Below, one piece after another: positions 18,767 through 27,433 of a stretch of DNA of 64,000 nt. Location: the NCBI GenBank assembly GCA_020853815.1, contig JADYYE010000118.1, positions 40,993-104,992 on the forward strand, written 5' to 3'. Below the pieces are notes generated by a model, which saw nothing but the letters and a program-made list of their open reading frames with translations, had not been told where the DNA came from and did no database searches. Position 1 is the stretch's first letter; every line of letters begins with the position of its first letter. The position numbers were made by a program, and so were the translations under genes. The stretch comes from Phycisphaerales bacterium. Its GTDB lineage: Bacteria > Planctomycetota > Phycisphaerae > Phycisphaerales > UBA1924.

Positions 18767-19194
18767 TGCTGCGTTCAATCCTCATCCCCAGCGCCGTTCT
18801 CGCGGCCGTGATCTTGCTGCTGCTCTCGGGATTCGAGAAGACGCAGGACGTCACATCCTTCGAGTCGATCCTCAGGTCGCACGCGCTCGTGGCAAGCTCC
18901 GACTTGCTCCCCTTGCTCTCACGGATCATTCCCGTCGGCGAGATTGTCGTTGCGTCTCTCTCAATCTTCTTGCTCCTGCGCAAGCGCCCGCGCCCCGCGC
19001 TCCTGCTGCTTGCGGTCATCGCGGGAGCCTTCGCGTTCTATGCGCTCGCGCTCGTCGTCAATCCGCCGCCCGCTCCCACCAAGTGCGGCTGCGGCGTGCT
19101 GCGCGGCGCCGAGGCCGCCGACTGGACCTTCATCTCCACCACCAACTTTCTCGCCGCCGCCGTCCTCAGCTTGCTTCGGGCCTTCGCGAAGTAG
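18766..19194 (+). CDS. MauE/DoxX-like membrane protein
   Basis: A 142-residue protein with four predicted membrane helices, beginning SAVLAAVILLLLSGFEKTQD. It has a central helix pair (IIPVGEIVVASLSIFLLL) and a CGCG motif at about residues 104-107 before the last helix. The layout matches MauE-type proteins of the DoxX superfamily, which support disulfide formation in periplasmic cysteine-rich proteins. It ends a tight run of pseudopilin, Cys-rich secreted protein and anchored hypothetical protein. Family call is from layout and the CGC motif; the client relationship is inferred. Confidence 0.65.
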   Translation: MLRSILIPSAVLAAVILLLLSGFEKTQDVTSFESILRSHALVASSDLLPLLSRIIPVGEIVVASLSIFLLLRKRPRPALLLLAVIAGAFAFYALALVVNPPPAPTKCGCGVLRGAEAADWTFISTTNFLAAAVLSLLRAFAK

Positions 19195-19203
19195 CGGGGC
19201 CAA

Positions 19204-20232
19204 TCACGTCATGAACACCGCCATCGCGATATTCGCCGCGTTGAACAGCACATGAACCGTGATCGGCACAAGTAAGCTCTTGGTCCGCTCATACGCCACG
19301 CCGATCGCGACGCCCAAGGCGCCCAGCGTAATCATCGCGTGCCACGGCACCCGTCCCCAGTGCGCCAGCGCAAACAGCGTCGACACCACCAGGATCGACA
19401 CCCACGCGCGCCGCGTCGCGCGCACCAGCGCGCCCTGCAGGCACACGCGGTACACAAACTCCTCCACGATCGGCGCGCCCACCACCGCGCCCATCGCCAT
19501 GATCCACACCCACGGGTTCCGCGGATTGTCCACGATCTCCTGGAGCGTCTTGTGCGCGATCGGCTCTGGGTACCAGCGCTCCACCGCCCACGCCAGCCAC
19601 ACCGAAAGCTGCGACACCGACATCACGATCGGCATGATGATCGCAAACGCCAGCACGCCCCACAGCCCGTCTCTCCAGCGCGGCGTGATCCCTTCCGCGC
19701 CCGGCGACGCCCGCCGGTACAGGCTCAGCAACACGCACGTCGCCGTGATCCCCATGCCGTACGACACGATCGCGTACAACCCCTGCACCCGCGGCCCGGG
19801 GGTGTCGGTCTCGCTCAGCTTCACGCCCAACCCCACCAGCGCGATCGTGCCGCCGATCTGCGCGATGAGGAACGTCGCGATCGCGCCGAAGACCCACACC
19901 AGCGCGCCGAGCTCGCCCGTCTTGCGAATTCCGTTCCTCCTGAACGAACCCGGGCGGATGACGTCGCGCCACCACAAGACGCCGATCAGCGCCGCCGCCA
20001 GCCCGAGCAGCACCCACTGAACCGGCGTGATGCCCTCGAAGGACGGGATTTTGTGCGACGCCGCAGGCACCGCCTCCGCCGACCGCCCGTCGGACAGCGA
20101 CGGAACGGCGGTCTGGGCGCTCTCCGCCGCGATTGTCACGGGCGAGAAACCCGTTTCGGCCTTTGTGAGCCCGCCCGCGCCCAGCGCGATCGCCAGCGCA
20201 ACAATCCACGCCGTGAACCCAAAGGTGCCCAT
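19204..20232 (-). CDS. CPBP-family intramembrane metalloprotease (CAAX-type)
   Basis: A 342-residue membrane protein with about eight helices. The active-site motifs of the CPBP (Abi) family are present near the C-terminus: EEFVYR, FALAHWG and HVLFNAAN. The N-terminal segment (MGTFGFTAWIVALAIALGAGG) resembles a signal or first helix and supports the start at 20232. That start lies inside trpC on the other strand, so the two divergent genes overlap by 8 bp at their 5' ends. The substrate is unknown; family members process prenylated proteins or act as bacteriocin immunity proteases. Confidence 0.83.
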   Translation of the reverse strand: MGTFGFTAWIVALAIALGAGGLTKAETGFSPVTIAAESAQTAVPSLSDGRSAEAVPAASHKIPSFEGITPVQWVLLGLAAALIGVLWWRDVIRPGSFRRNGIRKTGELGALVWVFGAIATFLIAQIGGTIALVGLGVKLSETDTPGPRVQGLYAIVSYGMGITATCVLLSLYRRASPGAEGITPRWRDGLWGVLAFAIIMPIVMSVSQLSVWLAWAVERWYPEPIAHKTLQEIVDNPRNPWVWIMAMGAVVGAPIVEEFVYRVCLQGALVRATRRAWVSILVVSTLFALAHWGRVPWHAMITLGALGVAIGVAYERTKSLLVPITVHVLFNAANIAMAVFMT

Positions 20233-21061
20233 CCTGGCCGAGATCGTCGAGCAGAAGCGCCGCGAGGTCGAGGCCGCCAAGGCCCGCACGCCCTTCGCCG
20301 AGCTCGAGGCGATGGTGGCGCAGGAGGAGGAGCCCCGCAACTTCTTTGCGGCGGTCACCCGCCATCCCTCGCTGGACCACACGTCGGTGATCGCGGAGAT
20401 CAAGCGCAAGAGCCCGTCGGCGGGGCTGATCCGCGCGGAGTATGAGGGTGATGCGTTCGCGCCCGAGGACATCGCCAAACGGTATCACAGGGCCGGCGCC
20501 GCCGCGATCTCATGCCTCACCGACGAGCACTTCTTCGGCGGGCGGTTGTCGTTCATCCAGCGCGTGAAGGATGCCGTCCCGCTCCCCGTGCTGCGGAAGG
20601 ACTTCATCATCGACCCGTGGCAGCTGTGGGAATCGCGTGCCGCGGGCGCGGACGCGGTGCTCCTGATCGCCGAATGCCTGACCGAGGGCGAGCTGGTCGA
20701 CCTGCTGATCCTGGCCCAGCAGCTCCGCCTGACGGTGCTGATCGAAATCCATGAGATGGAGAACCTTCTGAAGGTTCGCCCACACATCGGGTTCCCGCAT
20801 CCTTCCTATTCGCTCCTCGGCATCAACAACCGCGACCTCTCGTCCATGAAGGTCGACCTCGCCCACACCATGCGCCTGGTCGAACTGGTCGACGATCGCT
20901 CCGTGCTGGTCAGCGAGTCCGGCATCAAGACTCGCGCCGACCTTGAACGCCTCCGCTCGGTCGGCGTGCGCATCGTGCTGGTCGGCGAGCACCTCATGCG
21001 CCAGCCCGACCCCGGCGACGCGCTCCACGAACTGATCCACGGCACACGCCGCACCTCGTAA
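20225..21061 (+). CDS. trpC: Indole-3-glycerol phosphate synthase
   Basis: A 278-residue TIM barrel. The N-terminus VPILAEIVEQKRREVEAAKA is typical of TrpC, so the GTG at 20225 is preferred over the longer open frame upstream. Catalytic blocks are IAEIKRKSPSAGLIR, ISCLTDEHFFGG, VLRKDFIIDPWQ, LLGINNRDLSSMKVDL and VSESGIKTRADL. It makes indole-3-glycerol phosphate in tryptophan synthesis. The start overlaps the divergent protease start by 8 bp, so any promoter must lie within the other gene. It is separate from trpF. Confidence 0.93.
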   Translation: MPILAEIVEQKRREVEAAKARTPFAELEAMVAQEEEPRNFFAAVTRHPSLDHTSVIAEIKRKSPSAGLIRAEYEGDAFAPEDIAKRYHRAGAAAISCLTDEHFFGGRLSFIQRVKDAVPLPVLRKDFIIDPWQLWESRAAGADAVLLIAECLTEGELVDLLILAQQLRLTVLIEIHEMENLLKVRPHIGFPHPSYSLLGINNRDLSSMKVDLAHTMRLVELVDDRSVLVSESGIKTRADLERLRSVGVRIVLVGEHLMRQPDPGDALHELIHGTRRTS

Positions 21062-21082
21062 CGCCCCCCGCGAGAACACGCG

Positions 21083-22546
21083 ATGACCCCCGACACCACA
21101 CCCTCACGCCGCCTCGCGCTCATGCTCCCCGCGATGCTCTGCCTCGCGCTTCCGCCCTGCGTCATGGCACGGGAGCAACCCAGTCAGCCGCCCGCGGCCC
21201 AGCCCGACTCGCCCTCCGGGTCCCAGCCCGTGGAGCAGCCGGGCGCCCAACCCGCCGAGGCGACGCCAGCCGGCAACGTCGACCCCGCGGCCAAGGAGAT
21301 CCTGCAGGCGATGTCCGACGCCATCGCCAACGCGACCTCGATCCGCGCCAACATCAAGACCACCGTCACCGGCTCTCTCGCCGGCGTCACGCCCTCCACC
21401 GACGCCGCCGTCCGCTTGCGCAGGGTCGACGGCGCATGGCATGTCCGCGTCACCGGCTCGGGTGTCCGCAACGGCCAGGACACGAACTTCGACGTCGCCT
21501 GGGGCGGGGGCTCGATCACTTGGCTCGATCACAAGGAAAAGAAGCTCGTCGGCCGCCCACAAAACGAAGCTCGCGGCGGTTCCTACGCCCTCGCCTCTCA
21601 GGCCATGCCGACCCAGATCGTCGAAGCCATCCCCTTCAATAAAGAACTCGCCGGCGAGGAGATCACCCTCGCCGCCACCGAAGAAGTCGACGGCCAGACC
21701 TGCGACCTTCTCCACGTCCGCTACCCCAAGCGCAAGACGCTCCTCAAACTCTGGATCGCCCAGTCCGACCACATGCTCCGCAGGCTCGAACGCTCCACCG
21801 AAACGACCAAGATCACCAGCGCCACCGTCCAGGAATTTGCCAACGTCTCGCTCAACCAGGAGATCAGTGACCTCGAGCTCACCATCGCCCCGCCCGACGG
21901 CTACACCAGCGATGTCACCACTCCGCAGCACTTCGAGAAGGGCCGAGCCGTCGCCGCAGACGCGCCGAGCGCGAGCACTCCCTCTCAAGCCGAGGGTGAC
22001 AATCCGTCCTCCACGCCCGCCAGCGTCATCACGCCGCCCGGCGCCGACGCTTCCTCCGCGTCGCCGGGCCCGCCTCCCGCTCCCACACCTAGCTCCGGGG
22101 GCGCCACGCTCCCCAGCGCCAAGCTCACGCTGTCCGACGGCACGACCCTCAGCACCGATTCCCTCCGTGGCAAGCCAGCCGTGATCGTGTTCTGGGGAAC
22201 CTGGAGCCTCCCGGCACGCGACGCGATCGAGCCGTTGTCCATGTTCGCCGCCAGCCTCAAAGAGCCCGGCGTTCCCGTGATCGCCTGCGCCGTGCGCGAG
22301 CGCACCAAGGACGCCGCCGCGGACTTCCTCAAGAACTTCCGGCCGCGCCATCGCACCGGCGAAGAAAAGGTCGACACGAGTTCGCTGAAGGTCGCCGGCA
22401 GCGCCGACGCGCTGGCGCGCGAGCTTGCCATCGCGCGCTACCCGACCTTTCTCGCCGTCGACGCCGAGGGAAAGATCGTCAAGAGACTGGAGGGCTTCGA
22501 TCCCACCAGGACAATCGACGAACTGCGTGCCGTCGTCGCGCCGTAA
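21083..22546 (+). CDS. Secreted DUF2092/LolA-like protein with a redox-dead thioredoxin domain
   Basis: A 487-residue protein. A signal peptide (ALMLPAMLCLALPPCVMA) is followed by a Pro/Ala-rich linker and a LolA-like/DUF2092 region at ~70-285 (ANIKTTVTGSL ... TIAPPDGYTSDV). After a second linker comes a TlpA/thioredoxin-like domain at ~345-487. There the usual WCxxC active site reads GTWSLPAR: both cysteines are gone, while the later cis-Pro segment (YPTFLAVD) is kept. It probably binds a lipid or a partner protein in the periplasm rather than exchanging disulfides. It follows trpC by 21 bp. Confidence 0.75.
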   Translation: MTPDTTPSRRLALMLPAMLCLALPPCVMAREQPSQPPAAQPDSPSGSQPVEQPGAQPAEATPAGNVDPAAKEILQAMSDAIANATSIRANIKTTVTGSLAGVTPSTDAAVRLRRVDGAWHVRVTGSGVRNGQDTNFDVAWGGGSITWLDHKEKKLVGRPQNEARGGSYALASQAMPTQIVEAIPFNKELAGEEITLAATEEVDGQTCDLLHVRYPKRKTLLKLWIAQSDHMLRRLERSTETTKITSATVQEFANVSLNQEISDLELTIAPPDGYTSDVTTPQHFEKGRAVAADAPSASTPSQAEGDNPSSTPASVITPPGADASSASPGPPPAPTPSSGGATLPSAKLTLSDGTTLSTDSLRGKPAVIVFWGTWSLPARDAIEPLSMFAASLKEPGVPVIACAVRERTKDAAADFLKNFRPRHRTGEEKVDTSSLKVAGSADALARELAIARYPTFLAVDAEGKIVKRLEGFDPTRTIDELRAVVAP

Positions 22547-23512
22547 GGAAACCGGCCACCGCCCGCGGAAGTCGAGTTCAGGGTCGATTGAATTCCGGCA
22601 TCCAGTTCGCGCCCCGTCGTCGCTTTGGAAACCCTGTGGTTTCCATTGGTTTTGCGCGATTTTCTCAGAATCGCGCCCTGAATGCCCGCCGATTTCGCGT
22701 TCGGTAGGTTGGGCACACTCCTCATTCGCCCGCGGCGGCCTCTCTCGCCGGTGGACACCACGCGCGTGCCCTGAAAAGGACACATGCGTGTTCTTTGAGG
22801 GCTCGCGGCTGCGTGGGCGTGCCCAGGTCTCGTTCTCCTCACGAGAAGGGCGAGGCCGCTCTCGGGCGCGCGAAAGCACGCCCGAGGCGCTTGAAATTGC
22901 AGCCGCTCCCATGGCATTCGGAAAAACCAGACGCCCAGACGCGCGATCCGCCATCGCCCCGCCCGCTTTCGGCGCCGCCCACGGCGCGGGACGCTCCTTT
23001 GCCCAGACGACGCCGCGCAGTGTTCCCGAAGATGACGCCACGGACGACGGGCGGCGTTTCATGTGCCCAACGCGGTCAAGCGGCCCAACGGAAGCACGCT
23101 CCGCCGCCGAATGCAAAGCTCCACCTCCGCCCTCGCCGCCCTCAAGGCCGTCGTCCAAGCCCTCAAAGTGGGGGCCCCCGCCGCCGACCCAGTGCCGAAG
23201 AACAGAGCATGGTCTCTCCCTGATTTGGTGACTCGTCTCCGCGACCGACGCTCCGCCCGGTCGTTCGCACCCGCTTACAACCACGTTGGTGCGCACCAAA
23301 CGGTCCGACCACTCCCAAATCGGACAGCGCGTGCGTGTACCCCGCGCCCTCACCGGCGTCCGCGAGCGCCCATCACCCGACGCGCCGGCGTCTTTGACGA
23401 GTACATCCGTCGGCCCGGCGCGCCGCCGATGTCGGCCCCGCGACATCGGCGCTCGCGGGTGGCGTGGCCGACCTGTTCACGCTCTTCGTGCCACCGACCG
23501 CGTCTTGGCGCG
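22547..23512. other. 966 bp gap with several hairpins and no convincing gene
   Basis: Frames on both strands are open here only because stops are rare at this GC; none shows a domain, signal or ribosome site. Visible structure includes perfect or near-perfect hairpins: 22654-22676 (8 bp stem, GCGCGATT), about 22774-22797 (AAGGACAC, one mismatch), 22861-22886 (CTCGGGCG) and 23426-23449 (CCGATGTCG, 9 bp). None has a following T-tract on the strand that would need it. A structured RNA or a decayed gene is possible; RNase P RNA, tmRNA and SRP RNA signatures were not seen. Confidence 0.5.
23426..23449 (-). terminator. Perfect 9 bp hairpin downstream of the SpoIIE-like gene
   Basis: CCGATGTCG and CGACATCGG flank a 6-base loop 64 bp after the stop of the phosphatase gene. 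No T-run follows on the minus strand, so it may be an RNA end-stabilising hairpin rather than an intrinsic terminator. Confidence 0.35.
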
Positions 23513-24829
23513 CTACACGAAGTCCTTCCGCCGCAGCGCCACCAGCGTTTGGTCGTCATCGCGCGTGCGCGCCCGCGTGAACTCGAACAGCGCTCGGTGG
23601 ACCGACTCCACCACGCAGTCCGGCATTCCGGTGCATCTCTCAAGCGCCGCGTCCAGCCCCTGCACGCCGAACATCGTCTTGCGCGGTGGGTCAAACGCCT
23701 CGCTGATGCCGTCGGTATAGAGCACCATCGTGTCGCGGGCGTCCAGCGTCACCACGCCGTCCTCGCGCTCCGCGCCGGCGTCGACGCCCAGGGGAAAGCT
23801 CGCCGCGCCGTCGAGCTCGTGGACGCTCCCGTCGCGCCCGCGCTTGATCCTGGGCGGCGGGTGCCCCGCGTTGGAATACGACACCGCGCCCGTGATGGGG
23901 TCGTAGATGCCGAGAAACGCCGTCACGAACATCCCCTCCAGCTCCGCCCCGGAAAGCTGCTCGTCGACAAATCGAAGCACGTCGGCCGGGCCTTGCACGC
24001 TCGGCGGCGTGCAGTGCAGGATCGCGCGGAACATCGCCATCACCGTCGCCGCCCCCGCGCCGTGCCCGGACGCGTCGGCGATCACGAAGCCATACCGCCC
24101 GTCGGGAAGAGCCTGCACGTCGTAGTAGTCACCGCCCGCGATGTCGCTCGTCAGATAGCTCGTGGCGATCTCGAGCCCGGGCACCACCGGCGTGCGCCGC
24201 GGGAGCAGCGCCTGCTGCACCCGAGCCACGTCCTCGAACTGGGCCGTCAGCTGCTTGTTGAGCTCGCGGTATTCCTCGACGAACAAAAGGTGCGAGTTGG
24301 CCATCGCCATGAAGTTCGCGGTGAGCAGCGCGTTCCGCACGTTCTCCACCGCGAAACCGTCGCGCACCCGCGACAGCCCGATCACCCACTCCGTCACCCC
24401 CTCGCCCGCAAACACCGGGAGCGCCATCGCCGTCACGCAGTTGGGCGACATCTCCTTCAGCACCGGGTCGCGCGACAGGTCGAGCTCGAAGGCCATCCGC
24501 GGCTCGTCGCCCTCGATCAGCGTCGCGATCACGCCGCCCTCGTGGACCACCGCCTCCTCGTTCCACGCCGCTCCCGGGTTCCGCGCCGGCAGCGGATGAT
24601 CGTTTTCCACATGCCCGCGCGCGACGTGATAGATGATGCGGAACCGCCCGGGCCCCGACGAATCCCGCACCACGCCCAGCAGGCAATCGACCGGGCGCAC
24701 CTTCCAGTAATGACGCATGAACGACGCGAACGCTTCCTGCGCCGTGCGCGAGCTGGTCAGCCCGCGCAGGAGCGTCGTGAGCGCCGCCAGCGTCGGGTCA
24801 TCGCGATAACTTTCGATCTTCATGTGCAT
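23513..24829 (-). CDS. GAF-domain SpoIIE/RsbU-type PP2C serine phosphatase
   Basis: A 438-residue protein. Residues ~10-180 look like a GAF-type sensory domain, a coiled stretch follows (SHLLFVEEYRELNKQLTAQF), and ~205-436 are the SpoIIE phosphatase domain. Metal-binding and core motifs are SDIAGGDYYDV, ADASGHGAGAA, YSNAGHPPP, LYTDGISEA and the final DDQTLVALRR. Such enzymes usually dephosphorylate anti-sigma-factor antagonists in partner-switching pathways. No STAS or anti-sigma kinase gene is near, so the partner is elsewhere. It is followed upstream by the cyclodeaminase gene on the same strand. Confidence 0.88.
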   Translation of the reverse strand: MHMKIESYRDDPTLAALTTLLRGLTSSRTAQEAFASFMRHYWKVRPVDCLLGVVRDSSGPGRFRIIYHVARGHVENDHPLPARNPGAAWNEEAVVHEGGVIATLIEGDEPRMAFELDLSRDPVLKEMSPNCVTAMALPVFAGEGVTEWVIGLSRVRDGFAVENVRNALLTANFMAMANSHLLFVEEYRELNKQLTAQFEDVARVQQALLPRRTPVVPGLEIATSYLTSDIAGGDYYDVQALPDGRYGFVIADASGHGAGAATVMAMFRAILHCTPPSVQGPADVLRFVDEQLSGAELEGMFVTAFLGIYDPITGAVSYSNAGHPPPRIKRGRDGSVHELDGAASFPLGVDAGAEREDGVVTLDARDTMVLYTDGISEAFDPPRKTMFGVQGLDAALERCTGMPDCVVESVHRALFEFTRARTRDDDQTLVALRRKDFV

Positions 24830-24888
24830 CCACCCCGCGCTCGCCCGCCCCCTCGCTCGTCCGCCAGCCCGGGCGCCGCACCCCGGCG

Positions 24889-25497
24889 TCACGCCCGGCA
24901 CGCGGCCTCGACCCTGGCCCGTCGCGCCCGGCAATCCTCCGCGCACGCCCGCGCCTGCGCCAGCAGCCTCGCGCCCTCGACGCCCGCCAGCGACGGCGTG
25001 TTGATCTCGACGTTCCAGAGCGAGGACTCCGCCGCGGCGCACGCCAAGACCGCCGCGATGCCAAGGTCGCTGCGCAGTTGACGATTCGTGGTCGCGCCGA
25101 GCGACTCCATGAGGCGAAGCACGTCGGCGCACGCGCCCATGGTCGCCAGCGGGATCTGCACCGCCGCGGCCAGCGCCGCGGGCAGCTCTCGCGTGCGACG
25201 CTCGTCGCCCTCGGGCAGCTTCATCAGCTCGTTGACCACGCCGTACGCCGCCGCGTCCTCATCACCAAGCTCAACCATCATCGCCCGCGCGTTGGCGAGG
25301 TACTTGCACGCGTCCTGGTTCGCCGCCTCGTGCGCCGCCAGGCTTTTCTTGCCAACCGAGTACGACACGACCATGCCCGCCAGCGCCGCCGCCAGCGCGC
25401 CGACCGCCGACGCCACCGCCCCGCCGCCCGGCGTCGGGCTCTTGGCGGCCGTATGCTCCAGCAATTCCCCGAACGTGTACGAAGCCAAGGGTTGCAC
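24889..25497 (-). CDS. Formiminotetrahydrofolate cyclodeaminase / methenyl-THF cyclohydrolase-like protein
   Basis: A 202-residue, mostly helical protein of the FTCD_C / FchA family. The typical N-terminus is KSPTPGGGAVASAVGALAAALAGMVVSYSVGKK, followed by DEDAAAYGVVNELMKLP. Members remove ammonia from formimino-THF or act as methenyl-THF cyclohydrolases. The lone domain without a formiminotransferase partner fits the FchA type better, but the two are hard to separate by eye. It lies 59 bp upstream of the phosphatase gene on the same strand; no functional link is evident. Confidence 0.82.
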   Translation of the reverse strand: MQPLASYTFGELLEHTAAKSPTPGGGAVASAVGALAAALAGMVVSYSVGKKSLAAHEAANQDACKYLANARAMMVELGDEDAAAYGVVNELMKLPEGDERRTRELPAALAAAVQIPLATMGACADVLRLMESLGATTNRQLRSDLGIAAVLACAAAESSLWNVEINTPSLAGVEGARLLAQARACAEDCRARRARVEAACRA

Positions 25498-25639
25498 GAT
25501 AAAGCTCCCGCAAACTCACGGGGGCGCAGCCTCCAAGGCCCGCCGTGCCTCCGTGAGACGACCAACGATATCGTGGTCCATCGCTCCCCGCGCCTCCCGC
25601 TCGTCCTCCGCGCCTCACCGCGTCCCACGAGGAGATTTC

Positions 25640-27433
25640 ATGGCACTCGCCGCTCCGATTTCCAAGTTCGTGCGCCGCCTGTCGCTGGTCGCGCTCTTGG
25701 GCGTGTCCGCCGGCTCCGGCGCTTGGGCCCAACCCGCGCAGCCCCCGGCCCCACCGGGCGCGCCGGTCCAGCCCGATCCGAGCTCGCCCGCGCCGGCGAT
25801 CGTGCTGCGCGCCGAACTCGCGTCGCGCTACCTCGCGGTCGACGCGCTCTTCGCAAGGCTTGTGTCGGGCGAGAACCCTCCGCCGCCCGAGCGCATCGCC
25901 GCCCTCAACCGCCAGTTCGACGACATCACGTCGCTTTTTTTCAGCGGGCGCATGAGCGAGGCGGTGCGCGTGCTCCACGATCTGGAGCGCGAGCTGTCGC
26001 CCCGCGATCCCATGCCCAAGACCGTCGGCACGGGGCTGTCGCTCCGCGTCGAGCCGCGCGTCTGGTGGGCCGGCGCCAAGGAGCCGCGCCTTACGCTCCG
26101 CTCGTTCGCGCCCGCCCAGGTCTCGACCACCGGCAAGCTCGCGATCACGGCGATCTCGCGCGGCGCGCCGACCACGCTCTTTGACCAAGAATTCGCCGTC
26201 GAAGCCGGAAAGGTCGTGCTCGTCGAAACCCCGCTCCCCGATGCGATCTGGCCGCGCGGCGAGTCCGTCAGGCTCGTCGCCACGCTCGACGGCGTGAGCG
26301 AATCCGCCGAGGCGATGTTCAGCGTCGTCGACGCCTCGCTCGACACGCTGCGCGAGTCGCTGCTCAAACGCCTCGACGCGATCACGCCGCGGGAGAGCGC
26401 GAGCGACGACGCCGCGCTCGCGGGTCAAGCCAAGGACGACCCGACCTCCGGACCGGCGGCCGACAAGAAGCCCACCGTCACGGCACGCGCCGTTGAGATC
26501 GCGCGCCATCGCCTGGCGGCCCTCACCGACGCGCCCAGCGACACGGACTCGGCCCAATTCCTCGCCGACCCGCCGGCCCTGGCGCGCGAGCTCACCGCCG
26601 AGGTCGAGGCGATCGAGGCGGGCAGGAATCCGTATGGGCGCCGTCTCGGCGAGTACCAGCGCCCGCAAGGGAAGGAACGCACGCCCTGCATGATCTACGC
26701 GCCCAAGGCCGCGGCGGATGCCACTCTGCTTCCCCTGGTCATCGCGCTGCACGGCATGGGCGGCGACGAGAGTATGTTCATCCGAGGCTACGGCGGCGGT
26801 CTGCTCTGCCGCCTCGCCGACGACAAGAACTTCGTCGTCGCCGCGCCCCTCACCTACAAGCTCGCGGGCAACGCGGCATTCATCGACTCTCTCATCGAAG
26901 ACGTCGCCGCCGATTACGCGATCGACCGCGATCGCGTGTACGTCATCGGCCACTCATTGGGCGGCGGCGTCACGATGTACCTGGCCCAGGCCCGCGCCTC
27001 CACCATCGCGGCGGCGGCGTGCATCGCGGGCGCCGGCCCGATCGGGAAGAAAGTTACGCCGTGCCCGACGTTGGTCGTCGGCGCGGAGCTTGATCGCATC
27101 GGCGGGCCGACGCGCGTGCGTCCGTTCATCCAGGCGGCCATCGCCGACGCCAAGCCGGTGGAATACCGCGAGGTGAAGAACTACGGGCACACGCTCGTGG
27201 TGGGGCGCGTGCTCCCGGAAGTCATCGAGTGGATGTTCCAGCACACGCTGTCGAACCGCCCGCCCCGCGAGCCGCGCGAAGAGACCCCGCGCAAGCCCGA
27301 GCTCAGGCCCGCCGACGTGAAGTCCAACGACGTCAAGACCAACGACGCGAAGAAGAGCGACATCGCCCCGGTCGACGCCACGCCGAGCGACACGAAATCC
27401 TCCCCGCAGCCTCTGCGTGCTCCGCGCCCGTGA
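25640..27433 (+). CDS. Secreted alpha/beta-hydrolase, PHB-depolymerase/LpqC-like esterase
   Basis: A 597-residue secreted protein. Residues 1-31 are a signal peptide ending AWAQ. A long N-terminal region of unknown fold follows (~40-330), then an alpha/beta-hydrolase domain at ~340-540. It has LVIALHGMGGDESMF, the nucleophile motif GHSLGGG, an acid in VVGAELDRIGG and the His in NYGHTLVVG. It should hydrolyse an ester or polyester outside the cytoplasm. The last ~55 residues are low complexity, and the final codons run through a repeat-like stretch of GCCTCTGCGTGCTCCGCGCC. GAGGAG precedes the ATG. GTGA overlap couples it to the next gene. Confidence 0.8.
   Translation: MALAAPISKFVRRLSLVALLGVSAGSGAWAQPAQPPAPPGAPVQPDPSSPAPAIVLRAELASRYLAVDALFARLVSGENPPPPERIAALNRQFDDITSLFFSGRMSEAVRVLHDLERELSPRDPMPKTVGTGLSLRVEPRVWWAGAKEPRLTLRSFAPAQVSTTGKLAITAISRGAPTTLFDQEFAVEAGKVVLVETPLPDAIWPRGESVRLVATLDGVSESAEAMFSVVDASLDTLRESLLKRLDAITPRESASDDAALAGQAKDDPTSGPAADKKPTVTARAVEIARHRLAALTDAPSDTDSAQFLADPPALARELTAEVEAIEAGRNPYGRRLGEYQRPQGKERTPCMIYAPKAAADATLLPLVIALHGMGGDESMFIRGYGGGLLCRLADDKNFVVAAPLTYKLAGNAAFIDSLIEDVAADYAIDRDRVYVIGHSLGGGVTMYLAQARASTIAAAACIAGAGPIGKKVTPCPTLVVGAELDRIGGPTRVRPFIQAAIADAKPVEYREVKNYGHTLVVGRVLPEVIEWMFQHTLSNRPPREPREETPRKPELRPADVKSNDVKTNDAKKSDIAPVDATPSDTKSSPQPLRAPRP

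Noticed and set aside
22547..23512. Known structural RNAs (RNase P RNA, tmRNA, SRP RNA) in the long gap.
   Set aside because: None of the conserved core sequences I know for these RNAs was seen on either strand.
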